From assembly GCA_963575745.1 (NCBI GenBank), contig CAUYUJ010019893.1, positions 62,501 through 126,500 on the forward strand: a stretch of DNA of 64,000 bases, given 5' to 3'. Under the pieces are notes generated by a model that made no database searches, was not told the origin of the DNA, and saw nothing but the letters and a program-made list of their open reading frames with translations. Numbering within the stretch: position 1 is the stretch's first letter; every line of letters begins with the position of its first letter. Of this stretch, positions 10,426 through 19,180 are shown one piece after another. A program made the position numbers and the translations under genes. Source of the stretch: Prorocentrum cordatum (Eukaryota; Sar; Dinophyceae; Prorocentrales; Prorocentraceae).

Positions 10426-11415
10426 CCTTAGGTTTGGGAAAAATTTGAGCCTCTCAGGAGCGCCCTGAGGGGGCTCCGTGACCATTCGTAGACGTTTTGG
10501 ACAGTCTCGGGGACTCTTGGACACATCTCGAAGGCCATCTTGAGCCATCCTCAACTATCGTGTGCCATGTTGTTGGAGGTCATCTGAAGCCATTCAGGGC
10601 CATCTTGGACGCTCTGACTACCCGCGAAACCCTCCGTCCAGATTCAGGTAGGGTTGGGAAGGATAAAGCTTTTATTTTCCGAAGTAGAATGTGGGTACGG
10701 TTAGAAGAGGAACCGCTCTAACCCATCTCCGTCCACCAGTTTGGTGGGATTTTGAACATCGTCACGTGCAGTACCCATCTGTACGCGGTAAATTCCGCCA
10801 TCTTTGCAGGGTTGCATCGAGGTGGCTTGGGGATTACTGAGGCACTGTTCGAGTGTCCTGGAACCGTCTAGCATACGTCTTGAGGCCGCCCCGGGTCTGT
10901 CCTGGGAAGTCTTGGTGCCGTCTGGCCGCTTTGTGCCATCTGGGGGCCGCGCGGGGCCTCTCGGAGGCCGTTTGATCGGCTTCCTGCAGGCGCATAGCGG
11001 TGTGAAGCCGAAGCCATGTGCAAAACAAGTGTTTTAACATGCGTGGGGCATATCAGAGGCTTCTTCCTGAAAAATCACGTGCAGGGCGTTTTGGGGATCT
11101 TTCCGAGCCTCTTGAACACCTCCTAGAGTTTCTCGGGATTTGCGTGGGCCCTCTTGGGGCGTATAGGAGGGTCATTAGGCCGTCTTGGAAGTGTGTTGGG
11201 CCCCCCTTACCCTTAGGCTATCTTATTTATCTTTGGAGTGTATTTGTCAGTCCTAGGGCAGTTGAGGACGGTCGGAAGAAGGCGGGGGGACACTGCCAGC
11301 GGGCAGGCGCGGTCAAGAGGAATGGGTCCTCAGAAATCTCAGGCATCCCGAGAACGTTCCACCACGTGCCAGAGGACATTGTGATGGACATGCAGTGTTC
11401 TGGAACCCGTCGTCC
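10426..11415. other. Intergenic upstream of the HAD-like gene
   Basis: Degenerate CTTGGGG-like text fades out here. No gene or known promoter motif is seen. The last bases before 11418 (CGTCGTCCAG) form the presumed SL trans-splice acceptor. Confidence 0.4.
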
Positions 11416-11417
11416 AG
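11416..11417 (+). promoter_or_regulatory. Inferred SL trans-splice acceptor AG
   Basis: The AG immediately before GAATTTACAAG. In the second copy of this locus the same GAATTTACAAG follows directly after a complete spliced leader (51659-51680). That marks this AG as the acceptor used to add the leader to the transcript. Inference from comparing the two copies. Confidence 0.65.
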
Positions 11418-12678
11418 GAATTTACAAGCTCAAGGTCGTTTGAGCTCAGGTGTTGGTTCTATCAGGGCCTGTTCCCACCTTCTCAGGAGCAGGGCGTGGA
11501 CAGTTTTGCCGCTGCGCCTTCGCGACTGCCACCGCGAACCTGGCCAGGTTGCGATGAAGTTGTTCAGCAATCTGCGAGGACCACGCAGCTGGTCAAAAGA
11601 GAAGCGGCGCATGCATCCGACAGAGGAAAGCCAGAATGGGTCACAGGAAACGCTGTCGACTTGCCCGGCAGAATCTGGCGTATCCTCTGACGGCCATTGC
11701 CAGCACGATGAGCGGAAGAGCGCGGCCAGCGAGACAGGAGTTATACCCAGAGCTTTGGCCCGACATCCTAGCATCAGCAGCAACGACAGCACGGGGAGCC
11801 GGAGACCCGCGGCACAAATGATAATGAATCACATGAAGTCCGTACGGGAGACTTTGCCGACGTTGAAGCCGGGCATGGTCGTGACCACAAAGAGTGCACG
11901 GGTCAACATGTTGGTCGTTCGTAACACCAAGGAGTGGTCAGAGGGGGACGTGGACGGCGGCGTGGGCAAACCTGGGATAATATTTGCCATCGATGTAGTC
12001 GCAGGGGATTGCACGGTTTATTGGTACGAGTCTGGGCAGGTCAACAATTGCAGCATCGGCAGGACGGGCGTGCTCTGCAAGCCGTGCGGCGCCATCCCGG
12101 GGTCGCTTGGAGGGGACGACGGATTGGCGAACGTAGGCACGGTTCACTCCGCCATGGAGGCAATGAGGACTGTGCTCGGGGGCCGCGCTAAGAGAGGACA
12201 CCAGACGGAAACACCAGTCGAGCCGTTTACTCGACACATCTCGCCGTTTGGCCGGAAGATCTCGTACACGCAGTACGCGGAGAAGACGCAGACGGCAATC
12301 ATATTCGATTGGGACGACACGATGTTCCCAACCACATACGTCAAGCACGATCTGGGCCTCTCCATCAATCATAGTCTGAAGGACCAGGCGCTCAGTCCCC
12401 GGAAGATGGTACGTGTCCGGACCGCTCTAGCGAGAGCCGCGTGCGCCGCCGGACGGCTCCTCCGGTTGGCGGACGAGCGCGGGAAGGTCGTCATAGTGAC
12501 TTTGGCCAGGAGTCCGTGGCTCACCGATTCCTGCAGGAATTTCTACCCTGGGATGGGCGAGCTCATCAAGAAGCTCGGTATCCAGATTGTGTACGCGCGG
12601 GATAGGGAGTAGATTGAGCACAACAAGGTGACTTCGATGGCCGAGGATCAATTCGAGACGTTCTGGGCCGAGACGAAG

Positions 12679-13253
12679 GTTAGATCGGGTCAATATGGCA
12701 CACGCGACCAGGGCAATCTAGGTGAAACAATATCAAGCAATTCTGTTGGGGGATCTCCGAGTTGTATGTGGGCATTCCCACAGTCTCCGGAAAATCTCTG
12801 AGATCTGAAATATCCAAGGAAATCTCTCGAAAATCTGAGGGCTACAAATCCCTGGGAAATTATATGAAAATCCCCGCGGGGCTGGAATCTCCTGAAATTC
12901 TCCAGGGAATTCTCCGGAAAGTCTCCGGCGTGCAGAAATCTCGGGAAGAACTCCGGCAAATCCATGGCAAATCTTAGGCGTACATAAATCTCCAGAACAT
13001 CGATTGAAGTTGTACGGAAAAATGTCTGGCGAAGATTTCGTTGGGGATGTCTACGGCGCCAAGATTGTTTGGAGATTCGTTGGAAGATCTTAAGGCGCGA
13101 GGTTATTTGGGGATTCGCCAGAAGGTTTTTACGGTGCCACGATTTGTTTGAAATTTGCGGGGAGATTTGATGGAGATCGGAGATTCGCTGGAAGATTTGT
13201 TTGAGATTCCAGGGCGGTCGTGTTTGCCATCATCGATCCAGTCTGAAACGCAG
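12679..13253 (+). other. Intron 1 of the HAD-like gene, copy A
   Basis: Donor AAG|GTTAGATC and acceptor AACGCAG|GGCAGG restore one frame between GAGACGAAG and GGCAGGGCC. An alternative acceptor lies 12 bp upstream. The intron is retained unchanged in copy B (52942-53516). Confidence 0.6.
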
Positions 13254-13773
13254 GGCAGGGCCATCTCCAAGGTTCTGAGCGACTTTTATTCCCAGTACGA
13301 GGGGCAGTCCTGGAAGAACATCCTATCCGTGGAGGGCTCACACTTTGAGCGGTACGGCACGATGGCCGCGACGATGCAGTATGCTGCAGTCCAGGGCCTG
13401 GCTAACGAGGAAAACGGAAGAAAGAAAGACCGCATAGACATACATGTTCGAAGGTCCCTGCGGACCTCCGAAGGTGTGTTGGTTTTTGCAGGGTTTCTTC
13501 CTCCAGGAGATCTGCCTGGGCAGTCTGCAGGCGACGGCGAGGGCGTGCGAAGGCTCGAAGGGGTCCACGCGGTCGTCGCTGTCTGTGTCGAGCGTGAAGA
13601 GCCTTGAGAGCAGGGGCAGTGGGAGGCGAATGTCGTGGGAGGGAACCGTCGGCGGCTACCAGGTCAAGGTCAGGACGAAGACCTTCAGGATGCTGGGCGA
13701 TCCGACGGAAGAGGAGCTCATCCCGAAGAAGAAAACCCGGCACAAGCACAAGCACAACTTTTCGAGGGGCCAC

Positions 13774-13885
13774 GCGGATTTTTTGGTTCGTCGTTGGCCC
13801 CTTTAGCGGCGCCTCCGGCGCCGCCCCTGGCGCGGTCCGCGCGCCACGGAGGGGAGTCCAGCGCCGATCCAAGAAGTACCTGCGG
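13774..13885. mobile_element. Introner-like element inside the last intron of the HAD-like gene, copy A
   Basis: Shares the GGCGGCGCCTCC / GCGCCGCCCCTGGCGCG core with the TIR element at 9328-9431. It has degraded inverted ends (GCGGATTTTTTGGTTCG against CGATCCAAGAAGTACCTGCGG). The right end CTGCGGACCTCCGAA also occurs in the preceding intron (13458-13473) as part of a TTCGAAGGTCC...GGACCTCCGAA hairpin. Confidence 0.6.
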
Positions 13886-14069
13886 ACCTCCGAAAGTTGA
13901 TGCTCGTGCCGTTATTTCTGCTTCTGTCATCGTGCAGATGAGTTTGATGTTTCGGTGGCTCCCTCTGATGGTGGAGCTTGACGAAGGCTTCGACGTCAAT
14001 CTCAACAGCCTCGACGGCGAGGCGGCGTTCGATAAGGTCGAGAGCACGCTGTTCGGTCTCAAGGACTGA

Positions 14070-14950
14070 GGAAGCGTGTTGTGTGTATCAGCAACGTGTG
14101 GGCCCCTACCAGCAGGCAAATTCAATACGTCTTTGTTAGAATAGTCTGCTGCACTGCGCGAAATGTGCCTCGGTTCCGAAACCCATAGTTGTGGGTGCTC
14201 ACTAAATGGGAGGTTCTCGTTGGTTGCCGTCATACAAAGGTTAAGTTGTGGAGTGTTCCCGGGTTGCCCGGCCGGTGCAGGGGGGCATGGTTGTGGTAAG
14301 ATCGAGTGTTGTTCGAAGGTCCCGCGCGTCGAGACACCCTCGAAACTTCAAGCTGAGCAGGCCCGTTTCGCTTAAGACAGCGTTCCAAGTCCTCGCAATT
14401 CTGATCAACTGCTGAGGAGGAGTGCGAAGAGGAGGAGGAAGAGGAGGAGGAGAAGGGGGAATGAGGGGGAGGAGGAGGAACGTAGGAGAATGATGATGAT
14501 GAGGAGGAGGAGGAATAGGAGGATAAATCATAGTGCTCGCAGTCAGACAAGTACTTGTGTTGTCGATGCTTTCCATGCAATCCTCGTCGCCAAGGCTAGA
14601 CTAGACTCGGCTCGATCGTGACTTGTGATACCGGCTGGTGTTCTGCCGGCGAAGTGTGTTCACAGGCCTGTTCGCGCCCAAAGTGCGGGGATGTCTCGAA
14701 TGGCCGGTTTGGGAGGTGGGCGTGTGTGTTATCAGAATTACATGGTCCTCGCTGCCCACTTTGCGTTCTTTGAGGCTGTTCTGGACCCCTCCAGGGCTTT
14801 CCTTGGCTGGCGGGGGGGGGGGCAGGGCACCTGAGCCCGGGTGCCTGGGTCGCCAGGGGCAGCCCCGGGCGACCCCGGCAGACCCCACGGCGGTGCCAGG
14901 GACGTGCCAGGGAGGGATTGCCTTCAAAAGAGCTCGGTGCATGCCCCACA
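14070..14950. other. 3' flank of the HAD-like gene with GGA microsatellite
   Basis: No gene recognised. 14413-14520 is GGA/GATGAT-rich. A lone diverged unit of the ~66-bp repeat that follows lies near 14358-14400. Confidence 0.5.
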
Positions 14951-15430
14951 GAGGCTCTGGCCCGTTTCACCTCAGACATCCTCGGAACCTTGGGTTCCAG
15001 GATGCCTTGACTTGAGATGTTCTGGCCCGTTTCACCTGAGACATCTTCACAACTCTGTCTTTCAAGATGTCATTGTTGAGGTGCTCATGCCTGTGTCGCC
15101 TGAGACATCCTCGGACTGCCTCGGAACCCTTTCGAGATGCCCTGACGTGAGGTGCTCTGGCCAGTTTAGCCTGAGATGCCCTCACGACTCTGCGTTTCAC
15201 GATGGAGGCATCTTCGGAATCCCTTCGAGATGCCCTGACTTCTGTCAGGTGCTCTAGCCCATTCATTCCGCTTGAGACATCATCCCAGCTCTTGGTTCCA
15301 AGATGCGGTTCTCGAGGTGCTCAGGCCCGTTTCGCCTGAGACATCCTCGGAACCCCGGGCTCCGAAATGCCCTGACTTGGGACACTCTGACCCGTTTCGC
15401 CTGACACATCTTGGGGTCCTCGGATCTATG
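14950..15430 (+). repeat. ~66-bp tandem repeat, seven units, copy A
   Basis: The anchor GCTCTGGCCCGTTTCGCC followed by TGAGACATCCTCGGAACC recurs near 14955, 15021, 15081, 15160, 15251, 15317 and 15383. Spacing is 60-91 bp, most often 66. Antisense open frames are products of the repeat. Confidence 0.8.
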
Positions 15431-15743
15431 GGTCCGATCGTCAGGGCCGCGCGATTCGGGGGATGCCAGCCCGGCTTCAGGCGCAAAGGGGGCCTGGTGG
15501 TTTTTAAGCGTGATCTTTTTCAGCTCCAGACTGGATGATTCGGCGGGCTTTCGGCCCTCCGAGGGTTTCATGCGTCTCTCTCTCTCTCTCGCTCTCTCTT
15601 CTGTGTGTTTTCGTTCGTAGCGCATTCCTCTTCCTCCTCATCCTTCTCCGTCTTCCTCCTCATCCTGTTCCCGATCATCCTCCTCTTCCTCCTCCTCCTC
15701 CTCCTCCTCGTCCCCCTCCGCCTCCTCCCCCTCTCCCCCTTTT

Positions 15744-16060
15744 CTGAAGGAATGCCAGAACTTTGGGAAAACCATTCTGGAAAAACCAAAAAAACCAAAG
15801 AAACCTAAGTGGTGGAGACGGAAAGTTTAGGAAACCCATTGGAAAAAACAAAAAAAACAAAGATTCCACAGAGAGTGCGGGGAACACCCGTCCGAAGGGA
15901 CACGTCCAAAGGGAATCCCCGCACTCTGTGGAATCTTTGTTTTTTTTGTTTTTTTTAGTTTTTCCAATGGGTTTCCTAAAGTTTTCGTTTCCAGCACTTA
16001 GGTTTCTTTGTTTTTTTTTGTTTTTCCTATGGTTTTCCCAAAGTTGTTGCATTCCTTCAG
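15744..16060. repeat. Long foldback, ~145-bp arms, copy A
   Basis: The left arm from CTGAAGGAATGCC at 15744 to GAGAGTGCGGGG near 15883 pairs with the right arm from CCCCGCACTC near 15917 to CATTCCTTCAG at 16060. The loop is about 35 bases. Pairing continues weakly outward through the flanking CTC-rich and GGAGG-rich tracts. Confidence 0.85.
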
Positions 16061-16159
16061 AAGGGGGGGATGGGGGAGGAGGGGGAGGAGGAAGAGGATG
16101 GAGAGGAGTCGCAGGGAGGAGGTCGCGGGAGGGGTTCGTACCTGCGGCGCTGAACCCTC

Positions 16160-17370
16160 CCTCTGTGATGCATTCCCACGGAATCCTGTTGAGAGGCCTT
16201 CCATGAGAATCCCTTTGGGGTGCTTTCCAAAGGAATCCTGTTGTGAGGCTTTCCAATTGGATCCCTCTGTTGTGCTTTCCAATGGAATCCTGTTGGGAGG
16301 CTTTCCAATGGAATCCCTTTGTGATGATTTCCAAAGGGTTCCTGTTGTGAGGATTTCCAAAGGGTTCCTGTTGTGATGGTTTCCAAAGGGTTCCTGTTGT
16401 GAGGATTTGTGTTCCAGCGCCATCCTCCCAACGGTAGCAGTTTGGATTGCGGCTTTCCAATAGAATCCCTCTGTTGCGCTTTCCAAAGAAACCATGTTGG
16501 GAGGCTTTCCAATGGAACTCCTTTGTTGTGCTTTCCAAAGGATTCCGATTGTGAGGCGTTCCAGTAGAATCGCTGTGTTGCGATTTCTGTAGGATTCCGA
16601 ATGTGAGGCTTTCCTATAGAATCCCTCTGTTGTGCTTTCCAAAGGAATCCTGTTGAGAGGCTGTCCAATGGAACTCCTTTGTGGTGCTTTTCAAAGGGTT
16701 CCTGATGTGAGGCTTTCAAATGGAATCCCTTTGTTGCGCTTTTCAAAAGATTCCAATTGTGAGGCTTTCCCATGGAATCCCTTTTGTGTAGTTTTCCAAA
16801 GGATTTCCTTTGTGACGCTTTCCAATTGAAGCCCTTTGTAGCATTTTCCGAAGGGTTCTTGCTGTCAGGCTTTCCACTAGAATCCCTTTGGGGTGCTTTC
16901 CAAAGGGTTCCTGTTGTGAGGCCTTCCAACAGACTCCCTTCGGGGTGCTTTCCAAAGGAATCAGATTGTGAAGCTTTCCAATGTAATCCGATTGTGAGGC
17001 TTTCCCATAGAGTACCTCTGTTGGGCTTGCCAAAGGAATCCTGTTGAGAGGCTTTCCAATGGTACCATTGTGGGGCTTTCCAAACGAATCCTGCTGAGAG
17101 GCTTTCCAATAGAATCCTTCTGTGGCGCTTTCCAAAAGATTCCGATTGTGAGGCGTTCCAATAGAATCCCTCTGTGGTGCTTTCCAAAGGAATCCTGTTG
17201 AGATGCTTTCAAATGGAATCCTTTTGTAGCGCTTCCCAAATGAAGACCTGTTGAGAGGCTTTCCAATGGAACTCCTTTGTGGTGCCTTTCAAAGGGTTCC
17301 TGTTGAGAGGCTTTCACATGGAATCCCTTTGTGGTGCTTTCCAAAGGGTTCCTGTTGTGAAGGTTTCAAA
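16160..17370 (+). repeat. 26-bp minisatellite, about 46 units, copy A
   Basis: Two alternating unit types (CTTTCCAATGGAATCC-TTTGT and GCTTTCCAAAGGGTTCCTG-TTGTGA) recur every ~26-27 bp. The complementary strand lacks stops in every phase, which gives false ORFs of up to 376 codons with KASQQDSFGK-like octapeptides. Confidence 0.9.
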
Positions 17371-17399
17371 TGCTCTCGGCTAGGTGGGAGAAGGATCGG

Positions 17400-17439
17400 C
17401 GCAGGTTTGACGCAGGACAATGGAAACATGTAGAGAGAC

Positions 17440-17470
<31 letters not shown>

Positions 17471-17520
17471 CGGAAACACATCGAGAAAAATAATGAGAGA
17501 GAGAGAGAGAGAGAGAAGGA
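17400..17520 (+). repeat. (AG)n microsatellite
   Basis: Two GAGA tracts sit either side of GGAAACACATCGAG. Copy B (58132-58215) is about 12 bp longer. Confidence 0.9.
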
Positions 17521-17595
17521 GTCGTAGAGAGAGACTCGCATAGGTTTTCTTATTAAAAACAACACGCACAAAAACCACCAGGCCCCCTTTGCGCC

Positions 17596-19142
17596 TGGAG
17601 CCAGCCAGCCAGCCCACCCCAGGAACGCTCTTGGCGGGGCTGGGGTCGATACAATTCGGTTTTCTGTGGATCAGCGGCCTGTGCGAGCATGTGCGGACCG
17701 TGGCCTCCCTTGTCAGGGATTCTCGGGGGGCACATGTTCGTGACCCCGGTGTTACGCTTGAAGGTGATACTGAGGGAGGTCTTGCTGGGGTTGCCCCCGG
17801 TGCAGGAGAGAACCAGGGGCCAAGAGGCCGGCAACAGAACAAACGGGTGTTTTGATCCATTTGCCCCTTCACGACATGTATTGTTTCACTTGTCTCACCT
17901 TCTTGGCTGACGTACGGGGGCGGGGTAGGAGTTGGGGGACTCCCCCCATAGGGGAAAGGGGGGGGTGGAGTCAAAGCGAGTTCGCTAGACCACGCGCGCC
18001 CTAGATGGCGCGTTGGATGATTGCAGGCAGTCCCATCGCATAGTCATTCCGTATTTTTCCTAGGTCTCTCCAGCGTGAGACAAGATTTGGTTGTTCCTCA
18101 GCGGCATGGGCTCTATGAGCCGACAGCTGTCAATGCTGAGAGCACGACGCACGAGCGTGTACAGGGCGGCCAGCACCTGGTACCCCCTCGCATGGAGAAA
18201 AACAAATAAAACACGACAAGTATTGTTTCACTTGTGTCACGTGCTTGGCTGACGTACGGCTGCGCCCAGGAGCCTGCGCACATGCCCGTACCTGCTCTTT
18301 GCGGCAGACTTGGTGCATAATGTTTGAATGCTGCCCATTCTGGGGAGTCACGGAGTCATGGTTTTGAAATGTTGCCCCTTCTGGGGGCTCGGCTGCCAGG
18401 TTGGTGATATGCTGACAATAAGGAGAGGAGAAAAGACCACCTAAAGCATGGTCCTCCTCATCCCGTCCAGTCCTTATAGAGCTGCACGGATCCGCAGCGT
18501 CGCTATGCTCAGGGGGAATACCCTCCTGCCGCCTTTTGTGACACACTTGGCGAGCCATGGCCACGATCTGTTTCCCGTGCAGCACTCAGCCCCCGAGGGC
18601 CTCTGCGTTGAGAAGTTCGTTTGCGTAGGAACAGATAAGATACAGTTTTTCTGGAAAACACTTTTCAAACACTTTTTAAACACTTAGGAATGAGGACGAA
18701 AAATCGATAACATCAACGGTCAGTCTAGTGGGGGGACGCTGCCCATCGGAGTAGGGGGGGGGGCCTCGTGAAGGGCATTGTTTGGGAGGATTGGGAAGCG
18801 GCCTCGTGAAGGACAGCATCAGGGGGGGCTCGGACGGGCCCACAGTTTGACCCTTTATTGTTCACGAGCGAGGGGGGGCAGCAGCACCGATAAGCCCGCA
18901 TCGGAGGCACGCGCGTGTATGGAATGCTTGTATGACCTGAATGAGGAATGATTGTATGGCCGTATGCTACGGGAAGATTGACTTATGAGGATTGCTTGTC
19001 TGGCCTTATGAGGAATGCTTGCGTGCTCATCCAGGTGTGAAGAGGAACGGTTGTATGTACTTGTGAGGAGTGGACGCGGGACGGTAGGGTGTATAGCCAC
19101 AGTGACAAACGAAACCGAAAATATACAAGGGGGCCCAATCAA
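17596..19142. other. Intergenic, no gene recognised
   Basis: Holds a ~50-bp direct repeat (17872-17923 and 18212-18263; CGACA-GTATTGTTTCACTTG and CTTGGCTGACGTACGG). It also has short TTATGAGGAATGCTTG / TGTATGGCC repeats (18918-19050). Frames of 60-150 codons show no known domain. Confidence 0.45.
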
Positions 19143-19164
19143 TCCGTAACCGTTTTGGCTCAAC
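19143..19164 (+). other. Spliced-leader relic upstream of a large ORF
   Basis: 22 bases match the dinoflagellate SL at 19 positions: TCCGTAACCG, then TTTTGGCTCAAC, where the canonical leader has TAGCCA in the first part and ends AAG. It lies 16 bp before ATG 19181 and is followed by a TTTTCCTGGCAG acceptor-like stretch. A genomic SL in this position is the known mark of a retroposed mRNA. Confidence 0.75.
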
Positions 19165-19180
19165 ATATTTTCCTGGCAGC

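Larger units (their letters stand above)
11554..14069 (+). pseudogene. MIB/HERC2-like plus HAD-phosphatase-like gene, copy A (nonsense)
   Basis: Exon 1 starts ATG 11554 and runs to 12678. An early module has a WSEGDVDGG...G pattern like MIB/HERC2 domains (about residues 130-165). A HAD motif I follows (IFDWDDT, 12302-12322), then VTLARSPW (motif II-like). Intron 1 is GT-AG (12679-13253, phase 0). Exon 2 (from 13254) holds SKVLSDFYSQYEGQSWKN and FERYGTMAAT, where other family members have the acidic motif IV; GD is replaced by EG. Exon 3 (about 13510-13719) carries WEGTVGGYQVKVRTKTF. Exon 4 (13938-14069) carries FRWLPLMVELDEGFDVNLNS and the TGA stop. TAG at 12610-12612 interrupts exon 1 where copy B reads CAG. 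The exon 2-4 borders are approximate. Family membership is recalled from dinoflagellate homologues; the substrate is unknown. Confidence 0.7.
15480..17595. mobile_element. 2.1-kb inverted-repeat-bounded composite element, copy A
   Basis: 15480-15505 and 17570-17595 are an exact 26-bp inverted pair (AAAAACCACCAGG, then CCCCCTTTGCGCC on the right). Similarity extends inwards through CT/AG microsatellites on the two sides. Inside lie a long foldback (15744-16060) and a 26-bp minisatellite (16160-17370). No transposase; looks nonautonomous. Target-site duplications were not resolved. Confidence 0.6.

Noticed and set aside
15675-17344. Antisense frames of up to 376 codons with regular octapeptides
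   Set aside because: A 26-bp minisatellite lacking stops on one strand gives open frames in all phases; not a repeat protein.
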